NCBI RefSeq assembly: GCF_000716435.1
Contig: NZ_JNWO01000046.1
Coordinates: forward strand, 1-38,287
Source: Streptomyces xylophagus
GTDB taxonomy: Bacteria > Actinomycetota > Actinomycetes > Streptomycetales > Streptomycetaceae
Length of the DNA stretch: 38,287 nucleotides
Direction: 5' to 3'
Below, piece after piece: positions 30,671-38,287 of this stretch. Below the pieces are notes generated by a model. The model was given only the letters and a program-made list of their open reading frames with translations. It was not told where the DNA came from and made no database searches. A program made the translations under genes and the position numbers. Numbering within the stretch: position 1 is the first letter of the stretch; every line of letters begins with the position of its first letter.

Positions 30671-32208
30671 GCCGGATGCTCCCAAGTACATCCGCGGCCC
30701 GTGTCCATGAAGGCGCCAACTGGACCGAGCCGCTGATCGCGCCTCAGACGATCGGTACCCACCTGAGGGTGGCGGCACAGCGGTACGGAGACACCTGTTG
30801 TCTGGTCGAGATCGATCCTATGGGCCGCGAGATGGCACGCGTCGGCTTCCGGGCGCTGATGCGCTTGGTGACCGACCGTGCCGACCGGCTCCGGTGGAAC
30901 GGAACCAGTGGAGCAAGCCACATCGGTGTACCGGTGACGAACACGATCGCCAGTGTCGTGGACATACTGGCGGTATTGGAGTCCGGCGCTGCCGCGGTGA
31001 TCGTTGACGCTGCCGAGCCTGTGGGCCGGCGCGAGGAGCAGTTCACCCTGCTCTGTGACGCAATCATCGAAGACACCCCGGCGGACGGACCGCTGCGCCG
31101 CAACGACCCGGTGCTGGGTGATCTGGGGACCGATCCCTATCCGACGGCCTTCGTCCTGTTCACGACTGGTTCGACGGCGGCTTCCAAACCGGTGGCCCAG
31201 AGCCATTACGCGGTGCTCGTCAATGTGCTGGCCACGATCCGCCATCATGAGATGGGCCAGGGGCAGACGATGGCATGCGCGCTGCCGATCTCACACGTCA
31301 ACGGGCTGCACTTCGGCGTGCTCGCCACTCTCCTGAGCGGCGGGACCTGCCTGCTCTTCCAGCAGTTCGACCCGCTGACCTACCTGCGCGCCCTCGCAGC
31401 CTACGGTGCCCAGCGGGCGACGACCGTGCCGAGCCTGCTGCAGTCTCTGTGCGAGTTGCGGCGCTGGCCGACCCTGCCGGATCTACGGTACGTGGTAAGC
31501 GCTGCTGCTCCGTTGACGGCCCGAACGGTCTCACTGGTGTATGAGCGCGGCTACCGAGTGGTTCAAGGCTACGGCCTCTCGGAATGCATGAACTTCGCTA
31601 CCACTATGCCCATCGACATGCTCGGGCCGGAGTACGAGAAGTACGTGCTGGGTGTCGGGATTCCCGCAGTGGGCCACGCCGTGCACGGCTGCGAGGTCGC
31701 GATCCTCAGCGCGAACGGCATTCCGCTGGGGCCCGGCGCCACGGGCGAGGTCGGTATCCGCGGGCACTCCCTCATGACCGGCTACCTCGGAGACGACACG
31801 GCCACCGATGAGGCCCTGGGCAGCGGTTGGCTCAAGACCGGTGACATCGGTTGTCTTGAGGCCGCCCATCCTGCGCGCGGACCCTGGCTGACCCTGGTCG
31901 GCCGCCAAAAGAACGTCGCCAAATGCAACGGGCTCTCCGTCTCCCTCGAAGAGATCGACCGCTGGCTCGAGGAGCACCCCGGTGTCCGCGAGGCCTGTGC
32001 CGTGGCCCGCCCCGACCCTCGCCGGGGCGACGCGGTCACGGCCTACTACGTGGCGGCGACGGAAGGACCGCCCACTGACGAGTTGGTCGCCCATGTCCAG
32101 CTGCGGCTCGACGGGCACTCGATCGGCTTGCAAATCCAGCAGATCGACAAGATCCCACGGCTGCGTTCAGGGAAGATCGACCGTCGTTCCCTCGCAGCAC
32201 TCCTGTGA
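30667..32208 (+). CDS. AMP-forming acyl/aryl ligase 2
   Basis: A 513-residue adenylate-forming enzyme starting at the GTG at 30667 (GTGA overlap with the fusion gene). Core motifs are FTTGSTAASKPV (165-176), GYGLSECMN, KTGDIGC, VGRQKNVAKCNG and the catalytic Lys in RSGKIDRRSL near the end. The order suggests that it loads the carrier domain encoded directly before it, while ligase 1 loads the free-standing carrier protein. The substrate is unknown. Confidence 0.85.
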   Translation: MSRMLPSTSAARVHEGANWTEPLIAPQTIGTHLRVAAQRYGDTCCLVEIDPMGREMARVGFRALMRLVTDRADRLRWNGTSGASHIGVPVTNTIASVVDILAVLESGAAAVIVDAAEPVGRREEQFTLLCDAIIEDTPADGPLRRNDPVLGDLGTDPYPTAFVLFTTGSTAASKPVAQSHYAVLVNVLATIRHHEMGQGQTMACALPISHVNGLHFGVLATLLSGGTCLLFQQFDPLTYLRALAAYGAQRATTVPSLLQSLCELRRWPTLPDLRYVVSAAAPLTARTVSLVYERGYRVVQGYGLSECMNFATTMPIDMLGPEYEKYVLGVGIPAVGHAVHGCEVAILSANGIPLGPGATGEVGIRGHSLMTGYLGDDTATDEALGSGWLKTGDIGCLEAAHPARGPWLTLVGRQKNVAKCNGLSVSLEEIDRWLEEHPGVREACAVARPDPRRGDAVTAYYVAATEGPPTDELVAHVQLRLDGHSIGLQIQQIDKIPRLRSGKIDRRSLAALL

Positions 32209-32233
32209 ACGCCGTCAAGCCTGAGGAGGTCCA

Positions 32234-32905
32234 ATGGATGAGTCACTGAAAAGTCTGCGTGAATGGCTGGTCAATGAGCACTCGCTGACCATTTCCCACG
32301 ACAGGCTGAAAGCGATAACGCCTTACGTCGAGCAGGTCGTGACAGCAGGCGTAGACGGTGCGTTCGTCGAGCTGGGATGCCATCGCGGAGCGATGACCGT
32401 CTGGGTCCGTTCGATCCTCGACCTGCACGACGAGCCCCACCGCGAGATGCATGTGTACGACTCCTTCCAGGGACTGCCCGCGCCCGGGGCGTCCGACTCC
32501 GACCACGTGGGTGAGGGAGAGCTGGTGACGACACCCGACGAGGTACGGGCCGTCCACGCCAGGTGGGGAAAGACGTGCCCGGTCATACACGCCGGATGGT
32601 TCGAAGAAACCCTGCCGACCGAACTACCGAAGAGGATCGCTTTCGGATACCTGGACGGCGACTTCTACGACTCCATCATGACGAGCCTTCAGTACTGCGT
32701 ACCGCGCATGGCACCGGGCGGCATCCTCATCATCGACGACTACGCCGACATGCACGCGAACCCCGCCGCCTGGAACGGGCTCCCCGGTGTGAAGGCCGCA
32801 TGCGACGCCTACTTCAGCGGCAGTTCTCCGGTCTCAGCCGTGGTCCTAGAGGACAGCGACCTTCCCTTCGGGGTGTACCAGCATCCGGTGGGTCCGAGCA
32901 CCTGA
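32234..32905 (+). CDS. TylF/MycF-type O-methyltransferase
   Basis: A 223-residue SAM-dependent methyltransferase (macrocin O-methyltransferase family). The SAM-binding motif is FVELGCHRGA (44-53), followed by VYDSFQGLP (74-82), FGYLDGDFYDSI and the metal-binding IIDDYADMH. These enzymes methylate sugar or other hydroxyl groups with Mg2+. A strong AGGAGG (32222-32227) precedes the ATG at 32234. It is the last gene of the rightward operon and probably performs late tailoring. Confidence 0.9.
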   Translation: MDESLKSLREWLVNEHSLTISHDRLKAITPYVEQVVTAGVDGAFVELGCHRGAMTVWVRSILDLHDEPHREMHVYDSFQGLPAPGASDSDHVGEGELVTTPDEVRAVHARWGKTCPVIHAGWFEETLPTELPKRIAFGYLDGDFYDSIMTSLQYCVPRMAPGGILIIDDYADMHANPAAWNGLPGVKAACDAYFSGSSPVSAVVLEDSDLPFGVYQHPVGPST

Positions 32906-32994
32906 TGTGTACGGGCCTCGAGGCCGGCTCGCGCTGCAGGAACCGGGCCAGTAACGACAACAGCGCAGTCGCTGAGAGTTCCGTGCGCCGCTCG

Positions 32995-33165
32995 TGGGCA
33001 AAGGTCCCCCTCGGCATCCCGGTCGCCGCCTGGGGCAGTGAGGTCTGCCTCGGAGAGCTCACCCTTGCCTCCGCCCCGCCGGTCGCCCCGCACGCGACCG
33101 GCGGCGTCATAGAACGCTGCGGCCACTGGGCGGAGGAAGAACACACGGACTGGCAGGTCCAACGC
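32995..33165 (+). pseudogene. C-terminal remnant of an alpha/beta hydrolase
   Basis: The frame encodes IPVAAWGSEVCLGELTLA and ATGGVIERCGHWAEEEHTDW, the cap-to-end segment of epoxide hydrolase-type alpha/beta hydrolases including the catalytic His in GHW. The N-terminal part is missing and the sequence ends where the recombinase element begins. It may be a lost last gene of the cluster or of a former neighbour. Confidence 0.55.
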
Positions 33166-33189
33166 CACGATGTTGCATCAGGTGCAACC

Positions 33190-34353
33190 GTGGGAGTAGC
33201 TGAGCAGACTGCCGACGTACCGGGCACGTTTCGGCTGATCGTTCCGGGAAATGTGCGGGCGCTGGATCCGGGGCCGACGATGTTCGACGCGATGCTGCGG
33301 GGTTGGGAGCAACAGCGGCGGAGTCGGCTGCTGGCGAAGAAGACGATCAGCGACCGGCTGAGCCTGGTGCGGCGGTTCGCGCTGTTTACGGCGACGTACC
33401 CGTGGGAGTGGACTCCGGAGGACGTTGAGGCGTACTTCTCCCACCAGTTGTCGGGTGCCTCGCCGCTGGCCCATTCGACGGTGCGAGGGCAGCAAGGCGA
33501 TCTGCAGATGTTCTGCGCGTTCGTCAGCGACCGCCGCTACGGCTGGGCAGCCGCCTGCGACGAGGTGTTCGGTCAGGCTCCGGTACAGGTGTGCCATGAC
33601 TGGAATACCACCGACCACGTCGCCGAGTACGAGGGCCGGCCCGGACGGCCGGCACTCACCTACGACGAACTGCAGACTCTCTTCGACGCGGCAGACGACC
33701 TGGTCGAGTTGAAGCGCAAGCGCCGCCGCAAGGAGGTGCTGGCCGCGTGGCGGGACACAGTGATGATCAAGCAGGTGTACGCGTACGGCACCCGGCGCCG
33801 CGAGACCTCGATGTTGGACTTGCCGGATCTGCGGCACAACCCGCGCGCGAAGCAGTACAGGCGGTTCGGCGCGCTGGAGGTCCGGTTCGGCAAGGCCGCG
33901 CGCGGCAGCCCGCCCAAACGGCGCACGGTGCTCACAGTGCCGGAGGTCGACTGGATTGTGCCGGTCCTCGAAGAGTGGGTGGACGAGGTCCGCGGCGGCT
34001 TCTCGCCCGGAGCGCATCCGGCGCTCTGGGTCACCGAGCGACGCGGGCGTCTGGGTCTGCGGCGGCTGGACGAGGTGTTCGCTGCGATCCGCGACCACGC
34101 GGGTCTTCCGGACGAGTTGGAGCTGCACTGTCTGCGGCACACCTACATCACACACCTGATCGAATTCGGGTATCCGGAGCGGTTCGTCCAGCTTCTCTTG
34201 AGTCTTCAGCAACGTGTCCATGACGTGCAGCACGAGCCTGGGACGGGCGGCGATCTGTGTGGTGGAGGTGGTTATCTACCGCCGTCCACCAGGCAGTCCC
34301 CCGGGAGGTTTGGTGCTGGTGCAACGGGTGCTGATGCCCGACTCGTCGCTTGA
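33190..34353 (+). pseudogene. Tyrosine recombinase lacking its catalytic tyrosine
   Basis: From the GTG at 33190 (VGVAEQTADVPG) the protein has a core-binding domain (TISDRLSLVRRFALFTATYP), the first Arg box VYAYGTRRRETSML and the HxxR box LHCLRHTYITHLIEFGYPER. After FVQL the expected GH...Y box with the nucleophile is absent and unrelated residues lead to a stop at 34353, overlapping the next gene. A deletion between about 34196 and the next gene is the simplest cause. It should be inactive in strand cleavage. Confidence 0.7.
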
Positions 34354-35422
34354 GTCATGGACGGTTCTCGGTAATGAAAGCGGGATAGTCGAGCCGATCG
34401 AGCGTTACCTCGCCTACCTGACCGACATCGAGAGGTCGCCGAACACGATCAAGGCATACGCCCATGATCTGAAGGACTGGTTCGTCTTCCTCGACCGACG
34501 CGGTCTGGACTGGTGTGAAGTCCGGCTGGAGGACTTGGGCGAGTTCGTTGCCTGGCTCCGGCTGCCGCCTGCGGGACGGCATGGCGCTGTGACGTTGCTA
34601 CCCTCGGCGGAGCATCACTGCGGGGTCACCACGGTCAACCGGAAGCTCTCCGCCGTCAGCGGTCTGTACGTCTTCCACGCACGCCATGGAGTGGATCTCG
34701 GCGACCTTGTTACCGAGTTGCAGCCGGTCCGCGCCCGCCGCACGGGCTGGAAGCCATTCCTCTACCACCTGGCCGGCGGCCAGCCGGAACGGCGTCGCAC
34801 GGTCAAGCTGAAGACGCCTCGCACGCATCCGACGATCCTGACGGTCGCCCAGGTCCAGGCGATCCTGGACGCCTGCACCCGGCTGCGGGACCGGTTCCTG
34901 TTCGCACTGCTGTGGGAGACCGGGGTCCGGATCGGCGAAGCTCTGGGCTTGCGGCACGAGGATCTGGCTGCGGCAGAAGGCGAGTTGACCGCCATGCCGC
35001 GCGTCAACGACAACCGGGCGAGGGCCAAGTCCGCATCGCCCCGCACCGTTCCCGTCGGCCCCGAGATCGTCCGGCTCTACGCCGACTACCTCCACGGTGA
35101 GTACGGCGACCTCGACAGCGACTACATGTTCGTCAATCTGTGGGGTGGCTCCTACGGGCGCCCGCTGACCTACGCGTCCGTCTACGATCTCGTCCTGCGA
35201 CTGCGCCGCGACACCGGCATCGACTTCGACCCCCACTGGCTCCGGCATACCCGAGCGACCTTGCTTCTGCGGCAGGGGGTGCCGATCGAAGTGGTCAGTA
35301 CTTTGCTAGGACATTCCTCGATCGCCACCACGCACGACATCTACGGCCACTTGTCGGTGGAGGACGCCCGCCGTGCTCTGGAGGCCGCAGGATTCCTGAC
35401 CGGCCGGGAGGTGCGCTGGTGA
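34313..35422 (+). CDS. Tyrosine recombinase, intact (trio element)
   Basis: A recombinase of about 369 residues with all catalytic residues: Arg in ETGVRIGEALGL, HxxR in HWLRHTRAT, His in LLGHSSIATT and the nucleophile in HDIYGHLS. The core-binding domain includes TDIERSPNTIKAYAHDLKDW. It resembles TnpA of Tn554-like elements as found in actinobacteria. A GTG at 34313 or 34319 after GGGAGG is the likely start. A longer frame begins at 34214. Its stop overlaps the next gene's GTG (GTGA). Confidence 0.8.
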   Translation: MLVQRVLMPDSSLESWTVLGNESGIVEPIERYLAYLTDIERSPNTIKAYAHDLKDWFVFLDRRGLDWCEVRLEDLGEFVAWLRLPPAGRHGAVTLLPSAEHHCGVTTVNRKLSAVSGLYVFHARHGVDLGDLVTELQPVRARRTGWKPFLYHLAGGQPERRRTVKLKTPRTHPTILTVAQVQAILDACTRLRDRFLFALLWETGVRIGEALGLRHEDLAAAEGELTAMPRVNDNRARAKSASPRTVPVGPEIVRLYADYLHGEYGDLDSDYMFVNLWGGSYGRPLTYASVYDLVLRLRRDTGIDFDPHWLRHTRATLLLRQGVPIEVVSTLLGHSSIATTHDIYGHLSVEDARRALEAAGFLTGREVRW

Positions 35423-35814
35423 GCCAGGAGACTTTCGCCGTTCCGTCTCCCGGCGCCGGACTGCTGGGCAAGTTGATGGCTGCCGTCCGGCCGGCGTTCC
35501 GGGTGGATGTGTTCATCCCCGAACCCGGGGAACTGATCTTCGGTCTGGGTGCCTGCCGGGTTCCCGGCTGCCCGCGCCAGCCCCGCACCCGCCAGCTCTG
35601 CCGCGGCCACTACTACCGCTGGCAACGGCGCGGGAACCCGGACGTTGAAGCGTTCATCGCCGATCCCGGAGCCGATCCGGTCGGGCGGTCCGAGCTGACC
35701 GCCTGCGCCATCGCCGGATGCCGCTTCGGAGCGGCTCGTCAGGGCCTATGCGTGGGCCACAACGGCTTCTGGGAGCGAGCGGGCAAACCCGACAAGAAGT
35801 GTCGGCGGCGCTCG
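35419..35814 (+). pseudogene. Zinc-finger recombinase partner, cut by an ISL3 element
   Basis: The GTG at 35419 (GTGA overlap) begins VSQETFAVPSPGAGLLGKLM. Two related zinc-finger modules follow: CRVPGCPRQ...LCRGHYYRWQRRG and CAIAGCRFGAARQGLCVGHN. This is the N-terminal part of the large third protein of such trios. Coding identity stops at the IS terminal repeat at 35815. The remainder is not found on the other side of the IS. Confidence 0.7.
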
Positions 35815-35878
35815 AAAAGTGGTTCTGGATCACTTTCAGTGCCAGGGCCACGGAGGGTCACCGAAACCGCGATCATGA
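35815..35878 (+). repeat. Left terminal inverted repeat of the ISL3 element
   Basis: 64 bp, identical to the reverse complement of 37496-37559, ending 6 bp before the transposase GTG. Confidence 0.9.
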
Positions 35879-35884
35879 GCGGCT

Positions 35885-37501
35885 GTGGGTGATGTGCTCC
35901 TCCGGGATCTGTGGTTCCACCAGGTCGAGGGTGTCGAGGTCGAAAACGCCGTGTCCGAAGGCGAGTTGGTGACCGTCCGGGCCCGGACAGGTGCGGTGCA
36001 GGCCGCGTGTCCGGCGTGCGGGACGCTGTCGTCCCGGGTTCACAGCCGGTACGTACGCCGACTCGCCGACAGCGCGGTCGGCGGCCGTCGGGTGCTGATC
36101 GAGTTACAGGTGCGGCGGTTGCGTTGCCGTGAACGTGCCTGCCGGCAGGCGACCTTCGCCGAGCAGGTCGACGGGCTCACGTTCCGGCACGGGCGGCGAA
36201 GTACCGGTCTGCAGAAGGTGCTTGAACGCCTCGCGGTGATGCTGGCCGGTCGGGCCGGCGCCCGCTTCTCCGAGGTCCTGACGACCCAGGTGAGCAAGTC
36301 GACGCTGCTGCGGCTGATCCGCCGACTGCCAGAGCCCGAACCGACCACACCGCGGGTTCTGGGAGTGGACGAGTTCGCGCTGCGCAAGGGGCACAACTAC
36401 GGCACGATCCTGATCGACATCGAGACCCGCCAGCCCATCGACCTGCTCCCGGACCGGACCACGACGACGGTGGCCCAGTGGCTCACCGATCACCCCGGTG
36501 TCGAAGTGATCTGCAGAGACCGCTCGACCGCCTTCGCCGAGGCCGGACGGATCGGCGCCCCCGAAGCAGTCCATGTCGCAGACCGCTGGCACATCTGGTC
36601 CAACCTCGCCGAGGCCGTCGAGAAGACCGTCGTCCAGCACCGCGCCCTGCTCCGCGAACCGCAGGACTCCGCCGCCACACCGATCCGTGCGGCCATGACG
36701 GTGGAACTCGAACCGCACGCCGCGCCGGGGCCGAGGACCGCAGGCCGCCTGTCCGACCGGATCCGGGAACAGCACGCGGCCGTCCATGCCCTCCTCCGCA
36801 AGGGAGTTGGGCTGCGAGCGATCGGCCGTGACCTCGGACTGGCCCGCAACACCGTCCGCCGTCTCGCCCACGCTGCGAGCCCGGACGAGCTTCTGGTCGG
36901 CCAGTGGACCGGCCGCACCAGCATCCTCGACCCCTACAAGCCCCACCTCCACCAGCGGTGGGCCCAGGGATGCACCGTCGCCCGCCGCCTGTTCGAGGAA
37001 CTACGCGAGCGCGGCTACACCGGCGGCGAGAGCGTCGTGAAGAAATACGTCCACCAGCTCCGCGAAGCCTTCCCCCTCGACCCGCCCCGCAAGGCACCAT
37101 CCGTGCGCGACGTGACCGGCTGGCTCACCCGCCACCCCGACCGTCTCACCGACGACCAAGTCCAACGACTCAAAGAGATCCTGGCCCGCTGCCCCGCGCT
37201 CGACCGCACCGCACACCACGTCCGCGCGTTCGCCGAGCTCATGAACAACCGCCAGGGCCACGACCTGGACCAGTGGATGACGAGCGTGAAGGCCGACGAC
37301 CTACCTGCCCTGCATACCTTCGTCACCGGCCTCGGCCAGGACCTCGACGCCGTCGTCGCCGGCCTCAGCCTGCGCTACAGCTCCGGCGCCGTCGAAGGCC
37401 ACAACAACAAGATCAAGATGCTGAAACGGCAGATGTTCGGCCGCGCCAACTTCGACCTGCTCCGCAAACGGGTCCTCCTCAGCGCACGAGGCCGTTCATG
37501 A
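35885..37501 (+). CDS. ISL3-family transposase
   Basis: A 538-residue DDE transposase from the GTG at 35885. It has a zinc-binding head (CPACGTLSSRVHSRYVRRL, CRERAC), a helix-turn-helix, and the DDE_Tnp_ISL3 core with Asp in GVDEFALRKGHNYG, Asp in VEVICRDRSTAFAEAG and Glu in SGAVEGHNNKIKMLKRQ. A mid-protein HTH (LLRKGVGLRAIGRDLGLARN) is typical for the family. The stop codon lies within the right terminal repeat. It is related to, but clearly distinct from, the broken copy in element alpha. Confidence 0.92.
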   Translation: MGDVLLRDLWFHQVEGVEVENAVSEGELVTVRARTGAVQAACPACGTLSSRVHSRYVRRLADSAVGGRRVLIELQVRRLRCRERACRQATFAEQVDGLTFRHGRRSTGLQKVLERLAVMLAGRAGARFSEVLTTQVSKSTLLRLIRRLPEPEPTTPRVLGVDEFALRKGHNYGTILIDIETRQPIDLLPDRTTTTVAQWLTDHPGVEVICRDRSTAFAEAGRIGAPEAVHVADRWHIWSNLAEAVEKTVVQHRALLREPQDSAATPIRAAMTVELEPHAAPGPRTAGRLSDRIREQHAAVHALLRKGVGLRAIGRDLGLARNTVRRLAHAASPDELLVGQWTGRTSILDPYKPHLHQRWAQGCTVARRLFEELRERGYTGGESVVKKYVHQLREAFPLDPPRKAPSVRDVTGWLTRHPDRLTDDQVQRLKEILARCPALDRTAHHVRAFAELMNNRQGHDLDQWMTSVKADDLPALHTFVTGLGQDLDAVVAGLSLRYSSGAVEGHNNKIKMLKRQMFGRANFDLLRKRVLLSARGRS

Positions 37502-37559
37502 TCGCGGTTTCGGTGACCCTCCGTGGCCCTGGCACTGAAAGTGATCCAGAACCACTTTT
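37496..37559 (-). repeat. Right terminal inverted repeat of the ISL3 element
   Basis: 64 bp, perfect inverted match to 35815-35878. It overlaps the last bases of the transposase gene. Confidence 0.9.
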
Positions 37560-37920
37560 GAGGCGTCGTCGACAGTCCGCGACACGGTCGGCCCACGCAC
37601 GCTCAAGGGCGTCCGAGCCGGAGGCCACCCACCGTTCCTGCCAGCTGTCCCCCTCGAAGGACTCCAGCCAGCGCAGCACCCGACGCACCCCGCGCATCCG
37701 ATGCCCAGAGGTCTTGTCCGAGTCACTGAACGTCACCCGCACCAGCCGCTCGCAGGTCGCAGGTCGCATCGAACGTCTCGGCACTGTGCTCCCAGGACAC
37801 GGGCACATCCCTCGGAGGGAAGGCCGCCGTCAAAACCCGGTGGCTGCCGCCCATCAACGACACCGTGCCAGGACGCGCCGGAGCCAGAATGCTGACCGCG
37901 GGCGGGTGCGGCGTGCTCAC
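37560..37920 (-). pseudogene. Recombinase-family protein, N-terminal part, frameshifted and cut by the IS
   Basis: A GTG at 37920 overlaps the stop of the upstream recombinase (GTGA). The frame reads VSTPHPPAVSILAPARPG to FDATC, then is thrown out by a 7-bp tandem duplication (CGCAGGT twice, 37751-37764). Removing one copy restores FDATCERLVRVTFSDSDK and the frame continues RGVRRVLRWLESFEGDSWQE, the beginning of the large second recombinase of such sets. Coding sequence stops at the ISL3 end at 37559, so most of the protein is missing. Confidence 0.65.
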
Positions 37921-38287
37921 ATCGGCCGCCGGAACAGCACGTCGAGACTGGCCGGGTTGTACCCAGAAGCCGGAGGCGTCGGCGGCACCAGACGGCGCTC
38001 GGCCTGCCGGGCATGATGCGCGCGCACCTCGTGCAGGATCTCCTCCAGCCCGGCCGCGAGATAGATCTGCGTCGTGGACAGGTGCGCATGGCCGAGAACC
38101 CACTGCACGTGAGTGAGCGGGAGCTGCGGGTCACGCGCCATCCGGTATGCCGCCGTGTGCCGCACGTCGTGCAGTGACCAGTTCGCCCCCAGCAGCGCGT
38201 TGACCCGCAGCAGCATCGCTCTGGCCGCGTGGTAGGTCAGCGGACGCCACTGCCGGCGCAGTGTCCACCACAGCGGCAGCCCCCCCC
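37917..38287 (-). CDS. Tyrosine recombinase, C-terminal part (runs off the window)
   Basis: The leftward frame is open from the window's right edge: LWWTLRRQWRPLTYHAARAM, WSLHDVRHTAAYRMARDP (HxxR box), HVQWVLGHAHLSTTQIYLAA (His and nucleophilic Tyr), and ends SLDVLFRRPM. This is the catalytic end of a phage-type integrase widespread in Streptomyces. It is followed by a four-base overlap with the next, broken gene, so it is the first visible gene of a second recombinase set pointing left. Confidence 0.8.
   Translation of the reverse strand, partial: GGLPLWWTLRRQWRPLTYHAARAMLLRVNALLGANWSLHDVRHTAAYRMARDPQLPLTHVQWVLGHAHLSTTQIYLAAGLEEILHEVRAHHARQAERRLVPPTPPASGYNPASLDVLFRRPM

Larger units (their letters stand above)
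33166..35814 (+). mobile_element. Truncated tyrosine-recombinase trio element
   Basis: Three rightward genes, two of them with start-stop overlaps or close contact: a recombinase that has lost its catalytic end, an intact recombinase and a zinc-finger protein cut by an ISL3 element. A short palindrome (GTTGCA-tcagg-TGCAAC, 33173-33189) at the left edge, just after the hydrolase remnant, could be the recombination site. The right end is missing. Confidence 0.6.
35815..37559 (+). mobile_element. ISL3-family element, complete
   Basis: A 1745-bp element with 64-bp perfect inverted repeats (35815-35878 and 37496-37559) starting AAAAGTGGTTCTGG and one intact transposase gene that nearly fills the space between them. 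No 8-bp target duplication is visible (GGCGCTCG on the left, GAGGCGTC on the right), and the flanks come from two different genes. Confidence 0.9.

Noticed and set aside
35815..37559. AAAAGT at both outer tips of the ISL3 element considered as target duplication
   Set aside because: The two copies are inverted, not direct, so they belong to the terminal repeat. No direct repeat flanks the element.

Overview
The window is high-GC actinobacterial DNA, most likely Streptomyces. The reasons are the GC-rich third codon positions, the many GTG starts, the ATGA/GTGA start-stop overlaps, the IS21- and ISL3-type elements, the recombinase families and a few rare TTA leucine codons. It is an accessory region with three parts.

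(1) Positions 1-13.6 kb are a graveyard of mobile DNA. A 2'-5' RNA ligase-like gene end (1-216) is followed by remnants of a tyrosine recombinase and a transposition-type ATPase. Then comes a nested stack that can be resolved to the base. An ISL3-family element (998-13166, 59-bp inverted repeats) was split by an IS21-family element (1487-11941, 8-bp target duplication CTCCAGTC). That element was itself hit twice: by a recombinase element carrying a barstar gene (about 4190-8398, inside istB), and by a second IS21-family element (8699-11929, 46-bp perfect inverted repeats, 4-bp duplication ACGT) that carries a flavin-type oxidase gene.

(2) Positions 14.2-32.9 kb are a compact, apparently intact biosynthetic gene cluster built as two divergent operons around an 886-bp control region (20836-21721). 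The leftward operon encodes an aldehyde dehydrogenase, two ABC exporters and a free-standing condensation-domain enzyme. The rightward operon encodes two cupin-type proteins, an acyl carrier protein, a ketosynthase fused to a second ketosynthase-like half lacking the active-site cysteine, an AMP-forming ligase, a phosphoribosyltransferase fused to a thymidylate kinase, a second phosphoribosyltransferase, an IMP cyclohydrolase-like protein, a carrier protein fused to a nucleotidyltransferase, a second AMP-forming ligase and a TylF-type O-methyltransferase. Carrier-bound acyl chemistry combined with phosphoribosyl transfer, nucleotide phosphorylation and purine-ring closure suggests an acylated or amidated nucleoside/nucleotide-like product. 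I cannot match this set to a known cluster. Three of its genes carry TTA codons, which points to bldA-dependent expression.

(3) Positions 32.9-38.3 kb are a second mobile zone. It holds an alpha/beta-hydrolase 3' remnant, a broken tyrosine-recombinase trio reading rightward, a full ISL3-family element, and another broken recombinase set reading leftward into the same IS. The gene cluster is thus bracketed by recombinase and IS debris on both sides, which fits horizontal acquisition.
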